NCBI GenBank assembly: GCA_946002045.1
Contig: CAMFYM010000072.1
Span: 1-6,585 of the forward strand
Direction: 5' to 3'
DNA length: 6,585 bases
Source: an uncultured Clostridia bacterium
Lineage (GTDB): Bacteria > Bacillota > Clostridia > Oscillospirales > Acutalibacteraceae
This document shows, piece by piece, positions 1-6,392 of this stretch. Under the pieces are notes generated by a model. The model saw only the letters and a program-made list of their open reading frames with translations, was not told where the DNA came from and searched no databases. The translations under genes were made by a program, and so were the position numbers. How positions within the stretch are numbered: the stretch's first letter is position 1; each line of letters begins with the position of its first letter.

Positions 1-33
1 TCGTCGGCAGCGTCAGATGTGTATAAGAGACAG
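1..33 (+). other. Residual Illumina Nextera Read-1 transposase adapter (sequencing artefact)
   Basis: These bases match the full 33-nt Nextera Read-1 adapter exactly as I know it: a 14-base adapter part (TCGTCGGCAGCGTC, 1-14) followed by the 19-bp Tn5 mosaic end AGATGTGTATAAGAGACAG (15-33). The match sits flush with the contig start, as expected when a read from the opposite strand ran through a short insert and was not trimmed before assembly. It is library DNA, not a genomic Tn5 element: there is no transposase or inside/outside end, and the non-mosaic part is synthetic. The genome begins at base 34, and nothing can be said about what lies upstream. Confidence 0.98.
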
Positions 34-41
34 ATTTTATA

Positions 42-70
42 TTGAATATTTTGCTGATATGTGCGATAAT
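42..70 (+). promoter_or_regulatory. SigA-type promoter with extended -10, upstream of gltX
   Basis: A -35 box TTGAAT (42-47, 4 of 6 to TTGACA) is followed after exactly 17 bases by a -10 box GATAAT (65-70, 5 of 6 to TATAAT). A TG at 62-63, one base before the -10, makes it an extended -10 promoter. The surroundings are A/T-rich. Transcription would start near 76-78 and give a leader of about 25 bases, too short for a T-box or other riboswitch. It would drive gltX and probably the four-gene operon. The call rests on pattern and position only; the contig starts so close that further upstream promoters cannot be excluded. Confidence 0.6.
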
Positions 71-91
71 AAGCTGTGATTTTATAAACTT

Positions 92-97
92 AGGTGA
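92..97 (+). promoter_or_regulatory. Ribosome binding site deciding the gltX start
   Basis: AGGTGA lies 5 bases before the ATG at 103 and 8 bases before the ATG at 106. The in-frame GTG at 94, which gives the longest reading frame, lies inside this motif and has no Shine-Dalgarno of its own, so it is very unlikely to be the start. Confidence 0.7.
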
Positions 98-102
98 AAA
101 TT

Positions 103-1764
103 ATGATGAATTATAACGAACTTGCAGATTTATTGTTTCCTAATATTGACAAAGCGCCGGATTATTATGAGGAGCTTTACCCTGAAAGAAATTTAAAGGA
201 GGGTGCAAGAGTAACAAGATTTGCACCAAGCCCCACAGGCTTTTTACATTTGGGAAACCTTTTCACCTGCTCTGTTGCATATAAGACTGCAAAGGCAAGT
301 GATGGTGTGTTTTATGTAAGAGTTGAAGATACCGACCAAAAACGAAAGGTTGAGGGTGCAGTAGAAATTATGCTGGAGGGATTAAAGACCTTTGGCATTA
401 CTGCTCAAGAGGGCGTAATGATAGACGGCTCACAAAAGGGCGACTACGCACCGTATATCCAAAGCGAAAGGAAAGAAATTTATCAGGCATATGCAAAGTC
501 ACTTGTTAAGCAGGGCTTGGCGTATCCCTGCTTTTGCTCGGCAGAGGATTTAGAGGAGCTTCGTGTTCAGCAGGAAAACGAGGACACCAAGGGCTATTAC
601 GGCAAATATGCTAAATGCCGTAACCTTTCACTTGATGATATTAAAGAAAACTTATCACAGGGCAAAACCTGGACCTTAAGACTTAAATCTCCCGGTGACC
701 CTGACAAGAAGTGCTTTTTTGACGATATGATTAAGGGCAAAATCGAAATGCCTGAAAATCTAATTGATGTTGTTCTTTTAAAAACTGACGGTATTCCCAC
801 ATACCATTTTGCACATGCTATTGATGACCACCTTATGCACACAACACATGTTATCCGTGGTGATGAGTGGATTGCATCTGTGCCACTTCATCTTCAGCTG
901 TTCCGTTGCCTTGGCTTTAAGCCTGTTAAGTATGCCCATGTGGCACCACTTATGAAGGAGGAAAACGGCAACAAGCGTAAGCTTTCAAAGCGCAAGGACC
1001 CGGAGTTAGCCGTAACATATTACAAGCAGGAGGGCTTTCCTTCTGAGGCAGTTAACGAATATATGCTCACTATTATGAACTCTAACTTTGAGGATTGGAG
1101 AAGGGTGAACAAGGACGCTGATATTGACTCCTTCCCCTTTAACCTTAAAAAGATGTCTGTTTCAGGCGCATTATTCGATTTGGTTAAGCTGACAGATGTA
1201 TCTAAAAATGTTATCAGCACAATGAGTGCAGAAAAGGTATTTGAGCTTTCATCACAATGGGCAGAGGAGTTTTGCCCAAGCCTTAAGGCACTATATGACA
1301 AGGACATCGCCTATGCAATCAAGGTGCTTAATATTGACAGAGGCAACAAAAAGCCAAGAAAGGATATTGCAAAATGGAGCGATATTCCCGACTACATCAG
1401 TTATATGTATGATGAAGCCTTTAAGGCTGATTATGAGCTGACAGGCAACGCAACACCACAGCTTGCCCTTGAGGTATTAAGGCTTTACAAGGATATTTTT
1501 GATGTTAACGACGACAAGGATACCTGGTTTGGCAAAATTAAGGATATATGTGAGCCTGTGGGCTGCACACCTAATGTTAAGGAATTTAAGCAAAATCCTG
1601 ACAGCTACAAGGGTCATGTTGGTGATGTTTCAACAATTATCCGTGTGGCGCTAACAGGCAGGACAAACACTCCTGATCTTTTCTCAATCACGGCATTATT
1701 AGGTACAGATATTGTTAACGATAGAATTGAAAAAGCAATAAAGCACTATGAGGAGGTAAAATAA
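103..1764 (+). CDS. gltX: Glutamyl-tRNA synthetase (class I, long clostridial form)
   Basis: This cytoplasmic enzyme ligates glutamate to tRNA-Glu using ATP. Numbering from the ATG at 103 (553 residues), the class I signature RFAPSPTGFLHLGN is at 39-52, with HLGN in the place of HIGH, and the second ATP motif KLSKR is at 293-297. Cys143, Cys145 and Cys172 match the zinc-binding insert of bacterial GluRS (CxC, then C). The rest, from about 320, would be the helical anticodon-binding region. About 38 residues precede the signature, more than in typical bacterial GluRS (about 470-490 residues in all); I recall this extension and the greater length from a clostridial subgroup. The start was chosen by the AGGTGA at 92-97; ATG 106 is an alternative. 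Its TAA shares one base with the glnS ATG, and the glnS ribosome binding site lies in its last codons, implying coupled translation. Because glnS is present, I infer that it charges tRNA-Glu only, but sequence alone cannot prove that. Confidence 0.96.
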   Translation: MMNYNELADLLFPNIDKAPDYYEELYPERNLKEGARVTRFAPSPTGFLHLGNLFTCSVAYKTAKASDGVFYVRVEDTDQKRKVEGAVEIMLEGLKTFGITAQEGVMIDGSQKGDYAPYIQSERKEIYQAYAKSLVKQGLAYPCFCSAEDLEELRVQQENEDTKGYYGKYAKCRNLSLDDIKENLSQGKTWTLRLKSPGDPDKKCFFDDMIKGKIEMPENLIDVVLLKTDGIPTYHFAHAIDDHLMHTTHVIRGDEWIASVPLHLQLFRCLGFKPVKYAHVAPLMKEENGNKRKLSKRKDPELAVTYYKQEGFPSEAVNEYMLTIMNSNFEDWRRVNKDADIDSFPFNLKKMSVSGALFDLVKLTDVSKNVISTMSAEKVFELSSQWAEEFCPSLKALYDKDIAYAIKVLNIDRGNKKPRKDIAKWSDIPDYISYMYDEAFKADYELTGNATPQLALEVLRLYKDIFDVNDDKDTWFGKIKDICEPVGCTPNVKEFKQNPDSYKGHVGDVSTIIRVALTGRTNTPDLFSITALLGTDIVNDRIEKAIKHYEEVK

Positions 1765-3455
1765 TGGCTGATATTAAAAATACAGAAAACGAGGAAGCAG
1801 TTGTTTCTAACTTTATTCACGATTTTATTGACGAGGATTTGCAGGAAGGTAAATACAGCAAAATCCAAACTCGTTTTCCTCCCGAACCAAACGGCTATTT
1901 GCATATCGGTCACGCAAAGGCTATTTGCATTAACTTTGGTGTTAAGAACAAATACAAGGGTATTTGCAATCTCCGTCTTGACGACACTAACCCTGTTAAA
2001 GAGGACACGGAATATGTTGACGCAATAATGGAGGACATTAAGTGGCTTGGCTTTGACTGGGACAATGTGTACTATGCGTCCGACTATTTTGATTTCATTT
2101 ACGAGTGTGCAATAAAGCTTATCAAAAAGGGCAAGGCATTTGTTTGTGAGCTTTCTCCGGAGCAGATGAGAGAATATCGTGGCACACTTACACAGCCGGG
2201 TAAAAATTCTCCATACAGGGACAGAAGCATTGAGGAAAACCTTGATTTGTTTGAGCGCATGACAAAGGGCGAATTTCCTGAAGGCTCAATGGTGCTTCGT
2301 GCAAAGATTGATATGGCATCACCTAACCTTAATATGCGTGACCCTATCATTTACAGAATTATGTATGCTCACCACCACAGAACAGGTGATAAGTGGTGCG
2401 TATATCCTATGTATGACTTTGCTCATCCTCTCTCCGATGCATACGAGAGAGTTACTCACTCCCTTTGCTCTCTTGAATTTGAAAATCACAGACCACTTTA
2501 TGATTGGTTTGTTAACGAGCTTATTGATTGGGAAAAGCCAAGGCAAATTGAATTTGCAAGGATGAATCTTAACTACACATTAACATCAAAAAGAAAATGC
2601 CTTAAGCTTGTTACAGATAATATTGTTGACGGCTGGGATGACCCAAGAATGGCAACCCTTAGTGGTATGCGTCGCCGTGGTTACCCTGCTGAAGCTATCC
2701 GTGATTTTTGCGAAAGAATAGGCGTTTCAAAGGCATACAGTGTTATCGACTTTGCTCTTCTTGAGGCTTGTGTTCGTGACAATTTAGGTGCAAATTCTCC
2801 AAGAGCAATGGCAGTTATTGACCCTGTTAAGCTTGTAATTGACAATTATCCGGAGGATAAGGTTGAGGATATTGAGTGCGAATACCACCCCGACCATCCT
2901 GAATACGGCTCAAGAACAATGCCGTTTTCAAAGGAGCTTTGGATTGAGCGCAACGACTTTATGGTTGAGCCCATTAAGAAATACAGACGCCTTTATGTTG
3001 GCAACGAGGTTAGACTTTACAAGGCATACTTTGTTACCTGCACAGGATATGATTTAGACGAAAACGGCGAGGTTTGCTGTGTTCATTGCACCTATGACCC
3101 TGAAACTTTGGGTGGCGATTCACCTGACGGAAGAAAGGTTAAGGGTACAATTCATTGGGTATCTGCAAAGGATTCCTGCCCTGCCGAAATCAGACTTTAC
3201 GAAAGACTGTTTAATGTTGAAAATCCCAGTGACGAGGAGGGCGTTGACTCCTTTGAAGACAACCTTAACCCTGATTCACTTGTTATTGCAAAGGGCTATG
3301 TTGAAAAGGCAATCGCCAATTGCAAGGTTGGTGCAAAATATCAGTTTATGAGAAATGGCTATTTCTGCAAGGACAAGGACAGCACAGACGATATGCCTGT
3401 ATTTAACAGAACCGTTGCACTGCGTGACGGATTTAAAATAGCAAAACAAAATTAA
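1764..3455 (+). CDS. glnS: Glutaminyl-tRNA synthetase
   Basis: This cytoplasmic enzyme makes Gln-tRNA-Gln directly from glutamine, ATP and tRNA-Gln. Its 563 residues are close to the usual bacterial length (about 550-580). The signature RFPPEPNGYLHIGHAKAI has a canonical HIGH at 47-50; PPEPNG rather than PSPTG separates GlnRS from GluRS. The second ATP motif reads LTSKRK (273-278) where E. coli has VMSKRK, and DGWDDPRM follows at 289-296. The C-terminal half carries the two beta-barrel anticodon-binding domains, with the diagnostic GRKVKGTIHW at 456-465. No YqeY-like or GatB-like appendage is seen. The start is the ATG of a TAATG overlap with gltX, with AGGAGGT (1751-1757) 6 bases upstream. 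Direct glutaminylation is not universal in Firmicutes, and glnS in the group is thought to be of transferred origin, but base composition and codon use here look like those of gltX and typA, so any transfer is old. Confidence 0.97.
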   Translation: MADIKNTENEEAVVSNFIHDFIDEDLQEGKYSKIQTRFPPEPNGYLHIGHAKAICINFGVKNKYKGICNLRLDDTNPVKEDTEYVDAIMEDIKWLGFDWDNVYYASDYFDFIYECAIKLIKKGKAFVCELSPEQMREYRGTLTQPGKNSPYRDRSIEENLDLFERMTKGEFPEGSMVLRAKIDMASPNLNMRDPIIYRIMYAHHHRTGDKWCVYPMYDFAHPLSDAYERVTHSLCSLEFENHRPLYDWFVNELIDWEKPRQIEFARMNLNYTLTSKRKCLKLVTDNIVDGWDDPRMATLSGMRRRGYPAEAIRDFCERIGVSKAYSVIDFALLEACVRDNLGANSPRAMAVIDPVKLVIDNYPEDKVEDIECEYHPDHPEYGSRTMPFSKELWIERNDFMVEPIKKYRRLYVGNEVRLYKAYFVTCTGYDLDENGEVCCVHCTYDPETLGGDSPDGRKVKGTIHWVSAKDSCPAEIRLYERLFNVENPSDEEGVDSFEDNLNPDSLVIAKGYVEKAIANCKVGAKYQFMRNGYFCKDKDSTDDMPVFNRTVALRDGFKIAKQN

Positions 3456-3458
3456 GCC

Positions 3459-3463
3459 GGTGA
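3459..3463 (+). promoter_or_regulatory. Ribosome binding site for the TTG start of typA
   Basis: GGTGA, which pairs with the anti-Shine-Dalgarno region just past GGAGG, lies 6 bases before the TTG at 3470. It begins 3 bases after the glnS stop codon, so ribosomes finishing glnS could reinitiate here. It supports TTG as the start. Confidence 0.6.
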
Positions 3464-3469
3464 TTTATT

Positions 3470-5293
3470 TTGAGTATTAGAAACGACATTAAAAATATTG
3501 CAATTATTGCCCATGTTGACCACGGTAAAACAACATTAGTTGACGAAATGCTGCACCAAAGTGGCATTTTCCGTGACAACGAGGAAGTGGCAGAAAGAGT
3601 TATGGACTCTAACGATTTGGAAAGAGAGCGTGGTATTACAATCCTTTCCAAAAACACATCTATTCATTACAAGGACACAAAAATCAATATTGTTGACACC
3701 CCCGGTCACGCAGATTTTGGTGGCGAGGTTGAGCGTATTTTAACAATGGTTGACGGCGTTCTGCTTCTTGTTGATGCCTTTGAGGGCTGTATGCCACAAA
3801 CCCGATTTGTGCTTAAAAAGGCTCTCGGATTACATAAAAAGCCACTTGTTGTGGTTAACAAGGTTGACCGTGAGGGTGCAAGACCCGATGAGGTTGTCGA
3901 TCAGGTGCTGGACCTTTTCATTGAGCTTGGTGCTGATGATGAGCAAATTGAGTTCCCTGTTATTTACGCATCAGGCAGAGGTGGCTATGCAAGCCTTGAC
4001 CCTAATGCTCGTGATGGCGATATGCGCCCGTTACTTGATGCAATTCTTGAGCATATTCCGTCCCCAAAGGGTGATGCCGACGGTGCTGCACAAATTCTTT
4101 TCTCCTCCCTTGAATATGACGATTATGTTGGCAGAATAGGTGTAGGCAGAGTTGAGAGAGGTACAATTAAGGTTAACACACCATATGTACTTTGCAAGCA
4201 GGACGGCACACAGGAGAATATTAAATTCTCAAAGATTTATCAATTTGAGGGACTGAAAAGAGTGGACTGCACCCAGGCAAAATTCGGCGACCTTGTGTGC
4301 GTTGCAGGTGTTGCCGACCTGAATATAGGCGAAACAGCCTGTGACCCTAACTGTATTGAGGCTTTGCCCTTTGTAAAAATTGACGAGCCTACAATCTCTA
4401 TGAACTTTATTGTTAACGATTCACCCTTTGCAGGCCGTGAGGGAAAATTCGTTACATCTCGCAATCTCCGTGACAGATTGTTCAAGGAGGTTGAAACAAA
4501 TGTATCAATGAGAGTTGAGGAAACAGACTCTATGGACACCTTTAAGGTATCCGGTCGAGGTGAGCTTCACCTTTCAATTCTTATTGAAACAATGCGCCGT
4601 GAGAATTACGAATTTCAGGTTTCCCGTCCACAGGTTATTATGAAGAAGAGTGCAGACGGCAAAGCTCTTGAACCAATGGAGCTGGCAATTATCGAGGTGC
4701 CGGAGGAGTATGTGGGCGCTGTTATGGAAAAGCTGTGCTCTCGCAAGGGCGAAATTGAAAATATGGACACCCGTTCAACAGGTATGACTCACCTTGAAAT
4801 AAAAATTCCCTCCCGTGGACTTATCGGATACAGAAGTGAATTTTTAACCGATACTAACGGTAACGGCATTATGAACCAGCTTTTTGTGGGATACGAGGAA
4901 TACAAGGGCGATATTGCTACCAGAAGCCGTGGCTCTATTGTTGTTCACGAAACCGGTACAACCACAGGCTATGGACTTTGGAATACCCAAGACAGAGGCA
5001 AGCTTTTTGTAGGACCCGGTGTTGAGGTTTACGAGGGTATGATTGTGGGCGAGTGTGCAAAGGACGAGGATATTGTTTGCAATGTCTGCAAGAAAAAGCA
5101 TGTAACAAACACCCGTGCAAGTGGCAGTGACGAGGCGCTGAAGCTGGTGCCACCAACCATTCTTTCACTTGAACAAAGTATGGAATTCCTTGCCGACGAC
5201 GAGTGGCTTGAGGTTACACCAAAGTCAATCAGACTTAGAAAAACAATTCTCGATAAGTCATTAAGACTCAAAGCCGAAAGCAGAAAGAAATAA
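3470..5293 (+). CDS. typA: Ribosome-associated GTPase TypA/BipA
   Basis: TypA/BipA is a translational GTPase of the EF-G/LepA class that binds ribosomes and helps with 50S assembly and with growth under cold and other stress. The 607 residues match the family's usual 600-615. All G motifs are present: G1 AHVDHGKT at 14-21, G2 region ERERGITI at 51-58, G3 DTPGH at 76-80, G4 NKVD at 130-133 and G5 around ASG at 167-169. Domain II, an EF-G-like domain III (VSGRGELHLSIL) and domain V (VPEEYVGAVMEKL), and the TypA-specific C-terminal domain (GTTTGYGLWNTQDRGKLFV) follow in order. LepA is excluded by this C-terminal domain, and EF-G by the lack of domain IV. The start is TTG: family members begin about ten residues before the P-loop, which TTG reproduces, and no other suitable start is close by. 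It lies 14 bases after glnS and 29 bases before hemW. Confidence 0.97.
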   Translation: MSIRNDIKNIAIIAHVDHGKTTLVDEMLHQSGIFRDNEEVAERVMDSNDLERERGITILSKNTSIHYKDTKINIVDTPGHADFGGEVERILTMVDGVLLLVDAFEGCMPQTRFVLKKALGLHKKPLVVVNKVDREGARPDEVVDQVLDLFIELGADDEQIEFPVIYASGRGGYASLDPNARDGDMRPLLDAILEHIPSPKGDADGAAQILFSSLEYDDYVGRIGVGRVERGTIKVNTPYVLCKQDGTQENIKFSKIYQFEGLKRVDCTQAKFGDLVCVAGVADLNIGETACDPNCIEALPFVKIDEPTISMNFIVNDSPFAGREGKFVTSRNLRDRLFKEVETNVSMRVEETDSMDTFKVSGRGELHLSILIETMRRENYEFQVSRPQVIMKKSADGKALEPMELAIIEVPEEYVGAVMEKLCSRKGEIENMDTRSTGMTHLEIKIPSRGLIGYRSEFLTDTNGNGIMNQLFVGYEEYKGDIATRSRGSIVVHETGTTTGYGLWNTQDRGKLFVGPGVEVYEGMIVGECAKDEDIVCNVCKKKHVTNTRASGSDEALKLVPPTILSLEQSMEFLADDEWLEVTPKSIRLRKTILDKSLRLKAESRKK

Positions 5294-5307
5294 CATAAAA
5301 CAAACAA

Positions 5308-5313
5308 AAGGAG
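5308..5313 (+). promoter_or_regulatory. Ribosome binding site of hemW
   Basis: AAGGAG lies 9 bases before the ATG at 5323, in the 29-base A-rich gap after typA. This gap holds no hairpin or promoter-like boxes that I can see, which supports co-transcription with typA. Confidence 0.7.
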
Positions 5314-5322
5314 TGTGATTAT

Positions 5323-6351
5323 ATGAGTAACGGTTTATATTTTCACATTCCTTTTTGTCGTTCAAAGTGTCCCTACTGTGATTTTTTCAGTGTAAAATAC
5401 GAAAAGGAGCTTGCTGAAAAATATACAGACAGGCTGTGTGAGGAAATAAAAAAATATAACGGCTCCTTTGACACAATATATTTTGGTGGTGGTACGCCAA
5501 GCATTATTGAACCGGAGCTAATCGGCAAAATAATAGCTGCCTCCAAAAATCAATTTGATATTGATAAAAACGCCGAGATTACTGTTGAATGTAATCCGTC
5601 AAAAAATCTTGAGAGGGATTTTGAAAAATATGCCCAATACGGAGTGAACAGAATCAGCCTTGGTATGCAAAGTGCAAGAAATGAGGAGCGCTTTGCTCTT
5701 GGCAGAGCTGCAGGACAAGCAGATGTTGCAAAGGCAGTAAACGATGCAAAAAAAGCAGGAATTACAAATATTAGCCTTGATGTTATGCTGGGCACACCCA
5801 AGCAGACGCTTGACAGTCTTGATGAAACCTTTGAATTTATCCACAAAATGGATGTTACTCATATAAGCGCATATATGCTTAAAATAGAAAAAGGCACAAA
5901 ATTCCACCAATTACAAAACAAGCTCGTCTTGCCTGACGAGGACACCGTTTGCCAAATGTATTTAAAAACCGTTGACAGGTTAAAGGAATTAGGCTTTGAG
6001 CAATACGAAATCAGTAATTTTGCAAAAGCAGGATTTGAAAGCCGTCATAACACAAAATACTGGTTGCTTGATGATTACTTGGGTATCGGTTGCTCTGCTC
6101 ATTCCTTGTGGCAGGGCAAAAGATTTTATTATGACAGGGACTTTAACATTATCCCCGACGGTGAGTGTAATTATGATGAGGAACGGATAATCCTTGGATT
6201 ACGGCTCAGCAAGGGCATAAAAAAAGACCTTATCAAAAAGGACCTGTCTGCGTACATCAAAATGGGATATATTGTTGAAAAGGGCAATAACATTGCGCTA
6301 ACTCCCAAGGGTATGTTAGTTTCAAACACAATAATTACTGCCTTAATATAA
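5323..6351 (+). CDS. hemW: Radical SAM heme chaperone HemW (often annotated as oxygen-independent coproporphyrinogen III oxidase-like)
   Basis: HemW is a radical-SAM protein that binds heme and is thought to deliver it to respiratory enzymes; it lacks coproporphyrinogen oxidase activity. The protein opens with YFHIPFCRSKCPYCDF, with Cys12, Cys16 and Cys19 holding the 4Fe-4S cluster. CxxxCxxC followed by D-F, not x-C, is the HemW rather than the HemN pattern. GGGTPS (55-60) is the SAM-binding glycine motif. QYEISNFAK (227-235), SRHNTKYW (240-247) and GIGCSAHS (254-261) are further family hallmarks; the rest is a short HemN_C-type domain. At 342 residues it is about 30-40 shorter than most HemW proteins, and the missing length appears to lie after GIGCSAHS. 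The frame is intact and ends in the usual LTPKGMLVSNTII-like tail, so it looks compact, not broken. Its DNA looks more A/T-rich than typA, consistent with lower expression. In many Firmicutes hemW sits next to lepA and hrcA; here it follows typA. Confidence 0.93.
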   Translation: MSNGLYFHIPFCRSKCPYCDFFSVKYEKELAEKYTDRLCEEIKKYNGSFDTIYFGGGTPSIIEPELIGKIIAASKNQFDIDKNAEITVECNPSKNLERDFEKYAQYGVNRISLGMQSARNEERFALGRAAGQADVAKAVNDAKKAGITNISLDVMLGTPKQTLDSLDETFEFIHKMDVTHISAYMLKIEKGTKFHQLQNKLVLPDEDTVCQMYLKTVDRLKELGFEQYEISNFAKAGFESRHNTKYWLLDDYLGIGCSAHSLWQGKRFYYDRDFNIIPDGECNYDEERIILGLRLSKGIKKDLIKKDLSAYIKMGYIVEKGNNIALTPKGMLVSNTIITALI

Positions 6352-6355
6352 AAGA

Positions 6356-6392
6356 CCCTTTTGGTTAAAATATAACCGAAGGGGGTTTTTTT
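6356..6392 (+). terminator. Rho-independent terminator of the operon, overlapping the next gene's translation start signals
   Basis: Bases 6356-6367 pair with 6373-6384 to form a 12-bp stem (two G-U pairs) with a 5-base loop, followed by one G and seven T (6386-6392). A-T pairs can extend it outward between 6350-6353 and the T tract. The hairpin begins 4 bases after the hemW stop, the expected place for an operon terminator. Unusually, its 3' arm holds the next ORF's Shine-Dalgarno and the T tract runs straight into that ORF's ATG. On the minus strand the same hairpin is followed by a weaker T-rich run (TCTTTTAT), so slight bidirectional action is possible. Confidence 0.85.
6380..6385 (+). 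promoter_or_regulatory. Ribosome binding site of the small ORF, inside the terminator stem
   Basis: AGGGGG lies 7 bases before the ATG at 6393, a good spacing. Most of it (6380-6384) is base-paired in the 3' arm of the terminator hairpin, so it would be masked whenever the hairpin forms. Confidence 0.55.

Noticed and set aside
15..33. A Tn5 transposon end or insertion-sequence remnant
   Set aside because: The preceding 14 bases are the synthetic Nextera adapter, and the match is flush with the contig start, so it is library DNA.
94..102. GTG at 94 as the gltX start
   Set aside because: It lies within the AGGTGA ribosome binding motif and has no Shine-Dalgarno upstream; ATG 103 (or 106) fits the spacing.
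34..102. A T-box or other tRNA-sensing leader before gltX
   Set aside because: The predicted leader is only about 25 bases, and no stem, T-box sequence or terminator is visible. A longer leader could exist only if transcription began upstream of the contig.
3750..4139. 129-codon open frame inside typA, + strand
   Set aside because: It is wholly contained in typA in another frame, resembles no protein I know and has no ribosome binding site; it is a by-product of typA codon use.
1051..4417. GTTAAC palindrome repeated seven times (1051, 1504, 1714, 2511, 3854, 4172, 4412)
   Set aside because: Every copy is an in-frame Val-Asn pair written GTT-AAC; preference for these two codons explains the excess, and no copy lies between genes.
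5599..5910. 103-codon antisense open frame opposite hemW
   Set aside because: It lies opposite a conserved radical-SAM core, and its cysteine-rich translation reflects the complementary hemW codons. The other antisense frames opposite gltX, glnS and typA were rejected for the same reason.
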